Shown here one piece after another: positions 28,701 to 36,014 of a stretch of 39,593 nucleotides of DNA. Origin of the DNA: Candidatus Laterigemmans baculatus (lineage in GTDB: Bacteria > Planctomycetota > Planctomycetia > Pirellulales > Pirellulaceae); assembly GCF_010367455.1 (NCBI RefSeq), contig NZ_WRPR01000080.1:1-39593 (forward strand), written 5' to 3'. The position numbers were made by a program, and so were the translations under genes. How positions within the stretch are numbered: the first letter of the stretch is position 1; each line of letters begins with the position of its first letter. Below the pieces are notes generated by a model. The model did not search any database. It was not told the DNA's origin and saw only the letters and a list, made by a program, of their open reading frames with translations.

Positions 28701-29144
28701 CCACTGCTCAAATTTTTCGTGACTGTCGCAGACGGTTTGCAGCATCCACCGCGCGATCGCCGCGTCGTGCTTGCACTCGTCATACCGCTGAAAGTAGTGG
28801 CAATCGCAGTGGCTCGAAGCCGAGTACCGGATGCGATGCGGGGTGTTCACAGCGTGCGCGGGCGATCGTCCCCGGCTGCCGCCCGCTCGGCTCGGCTCGA
28901 GCATGAACCCAATCTCGGCTTCGCGAGGGCCGCTGTTTCTCGAATCGCGAACTTCAAACCGCCAGACGATCCAGTCCCGCTCGCGATAGATCACCGGCCG
29001 CGGGCTGACCTCGACGCTTGCCGCCCGACCGAACATTTCCGGAGGGAAGCTGGAGGCGAACTCGCGGAGCGCCCGGACCAGCCCCACTCGCTGCTCTTCG
29101 GAGGAAAACTGCGAGGCCGGGACGAGCTCCAACTCCTCGATCAT
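25776..29144 (-). CDS. SNF2-family DEAD/DEAH helicase with SWIM zinc finger
   Basis: 1122 residues from ATG 29144; the frame is open 26 codons further without similarity. A SWIM zinc finger, CDC...CKH in HCDCHYFQRYDECKHDAAIA (~112-130), is followed by a ~500-residue region of the kind found in bacterial SNF2 proteins. The two RecA-like lobes follow: LLADDMGLGKTVQTLGVLL (Walker A, ~675), VLDEAQYIKN (~768) and, in lobe 2, ALVFSQFVQHL, SLKAGGTGLNLTAADYVIHL and DQATDRAHRIGQ. An ATP-driven DNA translocase; bacterial members include RapA and uncharacterised SWIM-SNF2 proteins. It is alone, with no nuclease, methylase or defence partner beside it, so a repair/transcription role is as likely as defence. 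Confidence 0.93.
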   Translation of the reverse strand: MIEELELVPASQFSSEEQRVGLVRALREFASSFPPEMFGRAASVEVSPRPVIYRERDWIVWRFEVRDSRNSGPREAEIGFMLEPSRAGGSRGRSPAHAVNTPHRIRYSASSHCDCHYFQRYDECKHDAAIARWMLQTVCDSHEKFEQWLASIDQTAPRAGDYLLRDLVQLAADVQPPAERTETRIQWRISLDPQSKRMPITVRAIEQRLKKSGRGWTKGRELRAHAMTAAALQAATETDRALASQIRAFAMSYTYRAQAYWELLPLFCDHPAVAWDDAEATPIVVEEHPLRLALREHGEDYRLLVTLGDMLLTPCEGSLLICGDSPETQRIVVGDHAGNRLLFSARTESRLGMWILQVLNRGANGLEISRETAVELMESSGRLASLVEVELPESLAGPAEPLPPELSLLLTPSRHGLQVALRLADARLAEPLVPGLPPQEVRIHRAEGPLRLVRNPREERERGEALAERLQLGALDFVGEYSWQCETDDAALRLLDTLRELGDEAPPVLWPEGKKIRMLGELQPQAMRVQVEDRRDWFGLTGSLKIDDVEISLADLLAAVRGGQKYVRVGDNEFARVSDTFRKRLEQLGDTVQPDRGGVRVASAAVPAVQELIGGDIPFEAAARWRETLSRLEQVQRMRPRVPKTLDAELRSYQKEGYCWLAKLSAWGAGGLLADDMGLGKTVQTLGVLLDRASDGPALIVAPTSVGDNWFRETLRFAPSLTPHLYRDGDREAIVEAAGPRDLVIVSYQLLRQDAERFGSRAWHTLVLDEAQYIKNAATKTAQAVRAIEAGWRLGLSGTPLENHLGELWSLLRTISPGLLGSWEQFRTRFADPIEKHGDEGRRQSLARLVQPFILRRTKDKVLSELPPRTEVTLFAEMGKTERRRYEAARLAALADLNGGGGLSAAAESNGGGGGEPNEGDKRFRVLAWLTRMRQMACHPRLVDATWKKSSAKLDLFLETVEELREGEHRALVFSQFVQHLSIVREALDSRGIAYQYLDGATPSAERQRRVDAFQQGEGELFLISLKAGGTGLNLTAADYVIHLDPWWNPAVEDQATDRAHRIGQSRPVTVFRLVARDSIEEQILSLHADKRELVASVLDGTDRAGRMSTAEMIELIRGGAD

Positions 29145-29343
29145 GACGATTCCGTTTGAGTAACTTCCGATAGTGGGTGTCGAGGGGCAGTATACGCGTG
29201 GTCCCGGAAACCGGGAACGCAAGATGCAACGCTCGCCAGGCCGCTCCCTCCCGCTGGCTCCCTACAAGCCTTACGATGGGCAGCCTCAACCAAGGCGACC
29301 CGAGAACGACAAGCAATCCTGCAACTCCGAGGAACTTTGAGAG

Positions 29344-29706
29344 ATGCCGAAACTGACCGTGGCTGGTGTTGGCGAGTTCGACGTCCCGCAAGGCAAACGG
29401 CTCGTCCAAGCCCTGATCGACGAAGCCGGAACCGACCAACTGCACGCCTGCGGCGGAGTCGCCCGCTGCACCACCTGCCGGGTGCGGTTCGTCGAGGGAG
29501 AACCCGACAAGATGACGGCCGCCGAGCAGGAAGTCCTGCGGGCCCGCGGAGTGACCGAGGCGGGCGTCCGGCTCAGCTGCCAAATCGTCTGCGACCACGA
29601 CATGTCGGTCGAACTGATCAGCCGGCTCGAAGGGAGCGGCCGCAAAGATCAGGGCGGTCCAGTGGCCGACGAAATCCAACCCCAGCCGGTCTGGGTCGAG
29701 AAGTAA
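29344..29706 (+). CDS. 2Fe-2S ferredoxin
   Basis: 120 residues. A plant/adrenodoxin-type beta-grasp ferredoxin with cluster ligands C36, C42 and C45 in ACGGVARCTTC (CX5CX2C) and C79 in RLSCQIVCDH. A small electron carrier in the cytosol. The C-terminal ~25 residues (KDQGGPVADEIQPQPVWVEK) extend beyond the fold. Divergent from the SNF2 gene across 199 bp in which I see no defined sites, and convergent with thpR (25-bp gap). No redox partner gene adjoins. Confidence 0.95.
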   Translation: MPKLTVAGVGEFDVPQGKRLVQALIDEAGTDQLHACGGVARCTTCRVRFVEGEPDKMTAAEQEVLRARGVTEAGVRLSCQIVCDHDMSVELISRLEGSGRKDQGGPVADEIQPQPVWVEK

Positions 29707-29731
29707 GCGGCCCCCAGCCCTCCGTCCTCCG

Positions 29732-30301
29732 TCACAACTCGATCGTGTCCATGACCTGGTAGGTGGGGCCGGTTTTATCGAGAAAGCTGGCGTACAGACA
29801 AACCTTCTCCGCCAGCATCGATCCGAGCTCCACGTCGGCGGCCGCTCGGATCCGCTCTCCCACTTCGGGCGCCCCGCGGCGACTTCCTCCGCGGGTCCGC
29901 CCGAGCGTCAGATGGGGGACGTAATCGCGCGGCTCGGGCTTGAACCCAAGATCGGCAAGCGCCGGTTCGAGCCGCCCGACCAGCTCACGGAGCACCTCGC
30001 CTCCTTCGACGATCCCGGCGTAGACGACCCGCGGCCGCGACGGGTCCGGAAACGCGCCGGCGCCGCGAAACTCTAGGGCAAACGGCGGGATTCCCCGACA
30101 GCAATCGCGGACCGTTGCGCAAACCTTGGGCAGCTCGCGGTTATCGACTTCCCCGAGGAACTTCAGCGTCAGGTGCAGGTTCTCTCCCGGCACCCACTTG
30201 ATCCCATCCCGCTCGCCCGAGAGGCGACGCACCAGCCCGGCCGCCGATTTCTGAATCGCCGCCGTAATCGGCAAGGCGATGAAGGAGCGAATGGTTTGCA
30301 T
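29732..30301 (-). CDS. thpR: RNA 2',3'-cyclic phosphodiesterase (2H family)
   Basis: 189 residues, family length ~180. The two HxTx motifs of the 2H phosphoesterase fold are present: HLTLKFLGEVD (~44) and HLTLGRTRGG (~130). RSFIALPI at the N-terminus is also typical. It opens 2',3'-cyclic phosphates on RNA ends to 2'-phosphates; the related ligase activity is known in vitro. Ten bases downstream of the PfkB gene, so probably co-transcribed; a functional link is not apparent. Confidence 0.95.
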   Translation of the reverse strand: MQTIRSFIALPITAAIQKSAAGLVRRLSGERDGIKWVPGENLHLTLKFLGEVDNRELPKVCATVRDCCRGIPPFALEFRGAGAFPDPSRPRVVYAGIVEGGEVLRELVGRLEPALADLGFKPEPRDYVPHLTLGRTRGGSRRGAPEVGERIRAAADVELGSMLAEKVCLYASFLDKTGPTYQVMDTIEL

Positions 30302-30311
30302 GGGGCACCTT

Positions 30312-31217
30312 TTAACCGATCGTCAGCATTTCTCGGTACCAGCCGAGCCGTTGGTCGAGATCGTCGAGCTCGATTCGCTGCATCCGTTCGAGGCTGAAGT
30401 CCTCGACGTTGAAGCTGGCCACGAGCGTGCCGTAGGCGAGCGAGCGTTTGAGGGTGGCTTCGTCGTGCTTGTCCTGGGCGGCGATGTAGCCCATCATCCC
30501 GCCGGCAAAGCTATCGCCGGCACCGGTCGGGTCGACGACTTTGGCGGTCGGGTAGGCGGGCAGCGTGTAGACGGCTTCCTCGCCGAAGAACATCGCTCCG
30601 TGCTCGCCTTTCTTGACGATCACGAATCGCGGCCCCATCTGGCGGATCTTCATCCCCGCGGCGACCAAGTTTTCTTCCTCGGTGAGCAACCTCGCTTCGC
30701 TGTCGTTGATCACCAAGCCATCGATCCGGCGAAGCAGCTTGAGCAGATCCTCGTGCTGAGTCTGGATCCACAGGTCCATCGTATCGGCCACGACCAGCGC
30801 GGGCTGGGCCATCTGGTCGAGAACCTTGGCCTGGACCACCGGCGAGCCGTTGGCCAGAAAGACGTAACGACTGTCGCGAAACGCTTCGGGGACGTGCGGG
30901 TCGAAGTCGCCAAACACGTTCAGCTCGACTTCCAACGTCTCGCGATCATTCATGTTGGGCATGTACTTGCCCTTCCAGAAGAAGGTCTTGCCCCCTTCCT
31001 TGACCTGCAGCCCGGCGGTGTCGACGCGGCGCGCCTGCAGCATCTCCGTGTGCTCCTGCGGCCAATCCTCGCCGACCACGCCTACCAAGCGAACGGGGGT
31101 AAAGTAGCTGGCCGCGTAGGAAAAATAGACGGCCGAGCCGCCGAGGACGCGATCGCGCTCGGCCGTGGGAGTATGGATGCTGTCGAAAGCAACCGATCCG
31201 ACTACCAAAAGACTCAT
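30312..31217 (-). CDS. PfkB-family sugar or nucleoside kinase
   Basis: 301 residues. Ribokinase fold: N-terminal LLVVGSVAFDSIHTP and GGSAVYFSYAASYFTPVRLV, mid-protein NDSEARLLTEEENL, and the C-terminal signature VVDPTGAGDSFAGGMMGYIA with the catalytic Asp and anion hole. The substrate (adenosine, sugar or other) cannot be read from the sequence; the length and GSVAFDSI start resemble a planctomycete group annotated only as PfkB. ATG at 31217. The frame upstream is open for another 503 codons across the divergent hydrolase and a tandem repeat, which I take as an artefact of GC-rich and repetitive DNA. Followed by thpR. Confidence 0.93.
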   Translation of the reverse strand: MSLLVVGSVAFDSIHTPTAERDRVLGGSAVYFSYAASYFTPVRLVGVVGEDWPQEHTEMLQARRVDTAGLQVKEGGKTFFWKGKYMPNMNDRETLEVELNVFGDFDPHVPEAFRDSRYVFLANGSPVVQAKVLDQMAQPALVVADTMDLWIQTQHEDLLKLLRRIDGLVINDSEARLLTEEENLVAAGMKIRQMGPRFVIVKKGEHGAMFFGEEAVYTLPAYPTAKVVDPTGAGDSFAGGMMGYIAAQDKHDEATLKRSLAYGTLVASFNVEDFSLERMQRIELDDLDQRLGWYREMLTIG

Positions 31218-31294
31218 AGAGGGGCTGCGGGGTTGAGGTGAAAACAAGATGATTGAGAGCGCGTGCGCCAAGCCTGCCCGCTGACGTCGTCGCC

Positions 31295-31359
31295 GAGCAT
31301 GACCGCTGATCACGACTGCTGAGCATGACTGCCGAGCATGACCGCTGATCATGGCCGCT
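31295..31359. promoter_or_regulatory. Five 13-bp iteron-like direct repeats in a divergent gap
   Basis: Units at 31295, 31308, 31321, 31334 and 31347 read GAGCATGACCGCT, GATCACGACTGCT, GAGCATGACTGCC, GAGCATGACCGCT and GATCATGGCCGCT. They lie in the 207-bp gap between the divergent PfkB and hydrolase genes, just before the hydrolase start. A protein-binding array is possible; a non-functional minisatellite is the alternative. Confidence 0.7.
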
Positions 31360-31424
31360 GCGGTGGGCATTATGGAGGGGGCGCACCGTTTGAGCCACCC
31401 GCATTGGAGCCCCCGGGTTCGCCC

Positions 31425-32414
31425 ATGCCGAATTTCACGCCCCAGCCGTTTCGCCCCCACCGCGTCTTTCGCGGCGGGCACCTGCAGACGATCGCGATCG
31501 CACTCCGGCCGCTGACGCTGGCCCACGACACCGAAGGGGCGACGCGGCACCGGGTCGATCTGCCCGACGGCGACGCGATCGTGCTGCACGACGACTGCCC
31601 ACCCCAGTGGCAACCGGGTGACCCGAGCCTGCTGCTGATCCACGGCCTCTGCGGTTCGCACGCAGCGAGCTACATGCGGCGGCTGGCCGATCGTTTCAAC
31701 CGCCGCGGGGTCCGCTCGTTTCGGATGGACATGCGGGGTTGTGGAGCGGCCGAATCGTTCGCCCGCCGTTTGACCCACGCCGGACGGAGCGAGGACGTGT
31801 TGGCGGCGATCGAGTCGATTGCGGCAATCACCGGGGCCGGTCCGATCTGGGCCATCGGGGTCTCGCTCGGAGGCAATCAGCTGCTCAAGGGGCTCGGCGA
31901 ACTCGGTGCGGGAGAGGCTTCGCTGGGGGCTGCCGGCGAGCGGCTTGTGCGCGCGGCGGCCGTCTCGCCGCCGGTCGATCTCGTCCGCTGCTCGAACCAC
32001 ATGCAGCGGCTGTGGATGCGGCCCTACAACCGCTACTTCATCCGCGCGCTGTTTAGTCGGATCCCGTCGCAAGTCCGCGCCAGCGAAGCATTTCGCAAAA
32101 TCGACCTGACGCGGCGCCCGAGGACGCTCCGCGAACTCGACGACCGGATCACCGCTCCGCTCTCGAACTTCGCTTCGGCCGAAGACTACTACCGGCGGTC
32201 GGCCGCAGCCAACTTCGTCGCCAACAACAAAATCGAGACGTTGGTGCTCGCCGCGGCCGATGATCCGATCGTGCCGATCGCCTGCTTTACTCACGCCGAG
32301 TGGCCCCAGTCGACACACCTGGAGATCCCCCGCGGCGGCGGCCACGTCGCCTTCCTGGCTCGCGGAAACACCCGCTGCTGGATGGACGAATGCCTCGGCG
32401 ACTGGTTCGCCTGA
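31425..32414 (+). CDS. YheT-like alpha/beta hydrolase
   Basis: 329 residues from ATG 31425. The N-terminal RPHRVFRGGHLQTIAIAL matches the HLQT motif of the YheT/COG0429 family. LLLIHGLCGSHAASYMRRLA is the oxyanion-hole region. The nucleophile serine is in AIGVSLGGNQLLKG; the acid is probably in AAADDPIVP and the His in GGGHVAFLARG. Hydrolase of unknown ester or lipid substrate. The ORF extends 29 codons upstream to a possible start at 31338 within the 13-bp repeats, which I rejected. Convergent with the CBS-domain gene across a tandem-repeat region. Confidence 0.93.
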   Translation: MPNFTPQPFRPHRVFRGGHLQTIAIALRPLTLAHDTEGATRHRVDLPDGDAIVLHDDCPPQWQPGDPSLLLIHGLCGSHAASYMRRLADRFNRRGVRSFRMDMRGCGAAESFARRLTHAGRSEDVLAAIESIAAITGAGPIWAIGVSLGGNQLLKGLGELGAGEASLGAAGERLVRAAAVSPPVDLVRCSNHMQRLWMRPYNRYFIRALFSRIPSQVRASEAFRKIDLTRRPRTLRELDDRITAPLSNFASAEDYYRRSAAANFVANNKIETLVLAAADDPIVPIACFTHAEWPQSTHLEIPRGGGHVAFLARGNTRCWMDECLGDWFA

Positions 32415-32441
32415 GGTGGATGTTACTCCTCCCCTTCCTTC

Positions 32442-32668
32442 GTACTCGTACTCAGCGCAGCAGTACTCGTACTCAGCGCAGCGGTACTCGTACTCAGCGC
32501 AGCGGTACTCGTACTCAGCGCAGCGGTACTCGTACTCAGCGCAGCGGTACTCGTACTCAGCGCAGCGGTACTCGATACGCGCGTTGGTCCTGCAGGCGTA
32601 AGCGGCGCTCGACTCGAGTACGAGTACGAGTACGAGTACCGCTTCGCTGAGTACGAGTACGAGTAGGA
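32442..32668. repeat. 21-bp tandem array with inverted counterpart between convergent genes
   Basis: Six full units, GTACTCGTACTCAGCGCAGC plus G/A, run from 32442 to 32567, then a partial unit. About 45 bp later, 32612-32666 carries the complementary motif (GAGTACGAGTACGAGTACCG, then CTTCGCTGAGTACGAG). The two sides could form a long hairpin. It lies wholly between the hydrolase stop (32414) and the stop of the CBS gene (32681). It also keeps open frames on both strands (YEYRCAE or RTQRSGT heptads), which I do not consider genes. Confidence 0.93.
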
Positions 32669-32680
32669 GGGAAAAATCCC

Positions 32681-33739
32681 CTACTCCTCGCGAAAGAAAC
32701 CGTGTTTGCGGGCCCGCTCCTCCCATCGCTGGCGGGCCAGCTGCTGCATGTCGACCGAGCGATCGTGCTCGTCGACGATCTCCAGCCCGAGCAACGTCTC
32801 GACCAGATCCTCGAGCGTGACCAGCCCCGAGACGCTGCCATATTCGTCGACCACGATCGCAATGTGACCGCGGCGGTCGAGCAGCATCTCCATCAGATCG
32901 GGCAGCGGCGTGGTTTCCATCACCGCCGGCAGATCGCGACGAAAATCGCTCAGCGGCCGATCCTCTTCACCGCGGGCCTGCGCCAGTAGCAGATCGCTCT
33001 TGAGCACGAAGCCGGTCACGTCGTCGAGCTTTCCGGCGAAGATCGGCAGCCGCGAAACGGGCACTTCGCTCTGCTTCTCATAGAATTCCCCGACCGTCGA
33101 CTGCTGCTCAAAGGCGATCATCACCGTCCGCGGCGTCATGATGTCGGCCACGGCAACGTGGCGGAATCGCATCAGATTGCCGAGCACCTTGGACTCGTTG
33201 ATATCGAGCAAGCCTTCTTTGGCTCCAATCTCGGCCATCGCCATCAGCTCTTCGCGGGTCACGGCATGCGAAACCTGGCCGCCCGAGAGGATCTTGGTCA
33301 GCTGTTCGCTGAGCCAGACCAGTGGATAGAGCAGGAGAATCAGCCAGTCGACCAGCAGCCCGACCAGCGGACTGAGCCACCGCCAGTAGAGTGCGCCGAT
33401 CGTCTTGGGGATGATCTCGCTGAGGACCAAGATCAACAGCGTCATCACGGCGCTGGCGATCCCCACCGCTTGATTGCCATACAACCGCGCCGCCTCCGCC
33501 CCCACGCCCGCCGCCCCCACGGTGTGAGCGATCGTGTTGAGGGAGAGGATTGCAGCCAGCGGCCGGTCGATGTTCTCCTTGAGCTTCGCCAGTCGCTCGG
33601 CCGCCGCCGGCTTCGATTCGCGAAGCGTGACGATGAACGACGGAGTCACCGACAGCAGCACGGCTTCGGCGATCGAACAGAGAAAGGAAAAGCCGATCGA
33701 GAAAATGAAGTACAGCAGCAGCGGAATCAGTGCAATCAT
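32681..33739 (-). CDS. CNNM/DUF21 membrane protein with CBS pair (hemolysin C-like)
   Basis: 352 residues. DUF21/CNNM transmembrane domain (~1-170) with hydrophobic segments at ~3-28, ~90-115 and ~125-145, and the typical LSLNTIAHTVGAAGVGAEAA and LVLSEIIPKTIGALY. Two CBS motifs follow: VADIMTPRTVMIAFE (~198) and GHIAIVVDEYGSVSGLVTLEDLVE (~305). It is shorter than YfjD/YtfL-type proteins because the C-terminal CorC_HlyC domain is absent, as in some planctomycete paralogues. A role in Mg2+ or other cation transport is known for relatives. The promoter side lies in a repeat-rich gap with a family C copy. Confidence 0.92.
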   Translation of the reverse strand: MIALIPLLLYFIFSIGFSFLCSIAEAVLLSVTPSFIVTLRESKPAAAERLAKLKENIDRPLAAILSLNTIAHTVGAAGVGAEAARLYGNQAVGIASAVMTLLILVLSEIIPKTIGALYWRWLSPLVGLLVDWLILLLYPLVWLSEQLTKILSGGQVSHAVTREELMAMAEIGAKEGLLDINESKVLGNLMRFRHVAVADIMTPRTVMIAFEQQSTVGEFYEKQSEVPVSRLPIFAGKLDDVTGFVLKSDLLLAQARGEEDRPLSDFRRDLPAVMETTPLPDLMEMLLDRRGHIAIVVDEYGSVSGLVTLEDLVETLLGLEIVDEHDRSVDMQQLARQRWEERARKHGFFREE

Positions 33740-33778
33740 GGCAGGCGAACTTCGACTTCCGCATTACGAGGAGAAAAC

Positions 33779-33808
33779 ATAGTCGCCTTTCGCTCCGCGA
33801 AAGTAGCG
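33779..33808. repeat. Family C repeat, single copy
   Basis: ATAGTCGCCTTTCGCTCCGC plus GAAAGTAGCG matches 17254-17283 exactly over 30 nt. It starts 40 bp upstream of the CBS-domain gene, on the promoter side, unlike family A copies that mostly follow stop codons. Confidence 0.93.
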
Positions 33809-33834
33809 GTCTTGCGCACCTCTCGCGCATCCGA

Positions 33835-33923
33835 TCAGCCGCCGGGCGCTAGCCCGGATTATTCATCAGCCGCGACGCGCTAGCCCGGATTATTCATCAG
33901 CCGCCGGGCGCTAGCCCCCGATT
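33835..33923. repeat. 31-bp tandem of family A (two full units and a partial one)
   Basis: Units at 33835-33865, 33866-33896 and 33897-33923 begin TCAGCCGCCGGGCGCTAGCC (the second has CGCGACGCGC in place of CGCCGGGCGC); the first two end CGGATTATTCA. The array lies between the start of the CBS gene and a family D element; the gap 33740-34113 has no gene. Confidence 0.92.
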
Positions 33924-33947
33924 TCTAAAAAACGCCGTGACAACCTC

Positions 33948-34085
33948 ACCCTCCCCCCGGGAGGGTCGGGCTCTTAGGCCCGGGGAGGGCGAGCTGATCC
34001 ACTCTCTGGGTCCCAACTCCGACGCCTACCTCGACGCCCAGGCGCCCTCCCCGCTCGTTCCTCGCGACCCTCCCGGGGGGAGGGT
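33948..34085. repeat. Family D inverted-repeat element, second intergenic copy
   Basis: Left arm ACCCTCCCCCCGGGAGGGTC to GGGGAGGGC and right arm starting 34043, with an unrelated ~50-bp centre. Bases 34043-34089 are identical to 6342-6388 inside the DUF1553 gene. It lies just downstream of the glnS stop at 34114, so it could end that transcript. Confidence 0.92.
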
Positions 34086-34113
34086 GACGAGTGGGGAACG
34101 CCAAAGTCTTTCC

Positions 34114-35841
34114 TCAATCCGCTCGCCCCTTGGCTTCCATATTTCCCCAGGTATCGCGGAGGCCGACGATTCGGTTGAAGACGCGCTGCTCGGGGCTGCT
34201 GTCCGAATCAACCACAAAATACCCGATCCGCTCGAACTGGACCCGTGTGCCGACCTCGGCTTCGGCAACCGCGGGCTCGGCCTTGGCCGTGATCGTCTGG
34301 ATCGAATCGGGGTTAAGGTGATCGAGGAACGTCTCGCCCTCGGCTCCCGCGTCGGGGTTCTCGACCCGGAACAGCCGGTCGTACAGCCGCACTTCGACAT
34401 CCGCCGCGTGCTCGCCACTGACCCAGTGAATCGTGCCTTTGACTTTGCGATCGCTCGACCCGCTGCCGCTGCGGGTTTCCGGATCGTAAGTGCAGAGAAT
34501 TTCGACCACCTTCCCGTCGGCGTCTTTGACCACGTCGTGGCAGTCGATGATATAGGCGGCCCGCAACCGCACGCCCCCTCCCTTCTTGAGGCGGAAAAAC
34601 TTGCGGGGTGCTTCTTCGCGGAAATCGTCGCGCTCGATGTACAGCGTTCCGGAAAACGGCACCTGCCGCGTTCCTCCTGCCGGATCCTCGGGGTTGTTCA
34701 CCGCCTCGACCATTTCCACTCGCCCCTCGGGCCAGTTGGTGAGGGTCAACTTCACTGGATCGAGGACAGCCATCCGCCGGTCAGCGACGCGATTGAGGTG
34801 TTCGCGAACGGCGTTCTCCAGCTTGACCACATCGATCGTGCTGTTGAACTTCGCCACTCCGATCTCGGCGCAGAAATTTCGGATCGACTCGGGCGTGTAG
34901 CCCCGCCGCCGCAGTCCGCTGATCGTCGGCATCCGCGGGTCATCCCAGCCGCTGACACGCTTCTCTTGAACGAGTTGTAAGAGCTTGCGTTTGCTCATCA
35001 CCGTGTAGGTGAGATTCAACCGCGCAAATTCGATCTGCCGCGGATTATGAATCTTGAGCGCCTGGCAAAACCAATCGTAGAGCGGTCGGTGGTTTTCAAA
35101 TTCGAGGGTGCAGATCGAGAACGTGATCCCCTCGAGCGAGTCGCTCTGGCCATGAGCCCAGTCGTACATCGGATAGATGCACCAAGCGTCACCGGTGCGA
35201 TGATGATGGGCGTGCATGATCCGGTACATGACGGGATCGCGAAGGATCATGTTCGGCGACGCCATATCGATCTTCGCCCGCAGCGTGCGGCTGCCATCTT
35301 TGAACTCGCCCGCCTTCATTCGGGCAAACAAGTCGAGATTCTCCTCGACGCTGCGGTCGCGGTTGGGGCTATTGCGGCCCGGTTCGGTCACCGTCCCGCG
35401 GTACTCGCGGGTCTGCTCGCCGGTCAGATCGCAGACGTAAGCCTTCCCATCGCGGATCAGCTGCACCGCCCAATCATAGAGCTGCTCAAAATAGTCGCTC
35501 GCATACCGCAACTCGTTCCAGGTGAAACCGAGCCAGCGGACATCCTCCATGATCGAGTCGACATACTCGGTCTCTTCTTTGGTCGGGTTCGTATCGTCAA
35601 AGCGGAGATTGCAGGAGCCTCCATACTTTTTCGCCAACCCGAAATTCAGACAAATGCTCTTGGCATGCCCGATGTGCAAGTAGCCATTCGGCTCCGGCGG
35701 AAAGCGCGTCGCCACGCCGTCGAAGCGACCGGCGGCCAGATCGCGCTCGATCGCCTGTTCGACGAAATTCAACTTCGCGGAAGCCGTTTCGTTCGAAGGT
35801 GCGGTTTCGTCCGAAGGAGAGGGAGGCAGCGAGTCATTCAT
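34114..35841 (-). CDS. glnS: Glutaminyl-tRNA synthetase
   Basis: 575 residues (E. coli 554). Class I synthetase: [20 protein letters not shown] carries the HIGH motif, [11 protein letters not shown] follows, and [11 protein letters not shown] is the KMSKS loop. The C-terminal anticodon-binding beta barrels include [23 protein letters not shown] 35841 ([16 protein letters not shown]) precedes the conserved core by ~40 residues; upstream codons to 35931 translate a family A repeat. A short duplicated [11 protein letters not shown] stretch lies near the N-terminus. The presence of GlnRS allows direct Gln-tRNA charging; I cannot see whether GatCAB exists elsewhere. It follows the gltX-cytochrome pair by 173 bp containing a repeat. 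Confidence 0.97.
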   Translation of the reverse strand: MNDSLPPSPSDETAPSNETASAKLNFVEQAIERDLAAGRFDGVATRFPPEPNGYLHIGHAKSICLNFGLAKKYGGSCNLRFDDTNPTKEETEYVDSIMEDVRWLGFTWNELRYASDYFEQLYDWAVQLIRDGKAYVCDLTGEQTREYRGTVTEPGRNSPNRDRSVEENLDLFARMKAGEFKDGSRTLRAKIDMASPNMILRDPVMYRIMHAHHHRTGDAWCIYPMYDWAHGQSDSLEGITFSICTLEFENHRPLYDWFCQALKIHNPRQIEFARLNLTYTVMSKRKLLQLVQEKRVSGWDDPRMPTISGLRRRGYTPESIRNFCAEIGVAKFNSTIDVVKLENAVREHLNRVADRRMAVLDPVKLTLTNWPEGRVEMVEAVNNPEDPAGGTRQVPFSGTLYIERDDFREEAPRKFFRLKKGGGVRLRAAYIIDCHDVVKDADGKVVEILCTYDPETRSGSGSSDRKVKGTIHWVSGEHAADVEVRLYDRLFRVENPDAGAEGETFLDHLNPDSIQTITAKAEPAVAEAEVGTRVQFERIGYFVVDSDSSPEQRVFNRIVGLRDTWGNMEAKGRAD

Positions 35842-35899
35842 CCTGAATTCCTGGAGCAAGCTTTCTTTTGGTGGAACAGTTTCAGTGTCTCGCCTGGAT

Positions 35900-35985
35900 C
35901 CGCCGCCGCGCTTCGAGCGTCCGGTTTTCACGGCGTTTTCGGAAACCGGGGGCTAGCGCCCGGCGGCTGATGCAATATTCGGGCT
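35900..35985. repeat. Family A pair with a degenerate left arm
   Basis: Right arm AAACCGGGGGCTAGCGCCCG plus GCGGCTGATGC (about 35943-35973) is well conserved. The left arm (35901-35929, CGCCGCCGCGCTTCGAGCGT, then CCGGTTTTC) has lost its GCTAGC core. It sits between the cytochrome gene stop and the glnS start. Confidence 0.8.
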
Positions 35986-36014
35986 GACGGCCGGCGGCAG
36001 TTGCATCAATCGAC

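Noticed and set aside
25776-29144. Defence-island helicase
   Set aside because: The SNF2 protein has no nuclease, methylase, PLD or other defence partner beside it; its neighbours are housekeeping genes.
32300-32650. Small plus-strand gene with RTQRSGT repeats
   Set aside because: It overlaps the hydrolase 3' end and simply translates the 21-bp tandem array.
31218-32726. 503-codon upstream extension of the PfkB frame, including YEYRCAE heptads
   Set aside because: It runs antisense through a clear hydrolase gene and the 21-bp minisatellite, which is open in several frames. The kinase fold begins exactly at the ATG at 31217.
33937-34980. Plus-strand frame opposite glnS sharing the PSPLVPRDPPGGRVT peptide
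   Set aside because: The shared peptide comes from the family D repeat, and the rest is antisense to glnS. It supports the repeat finding but is not a gene.
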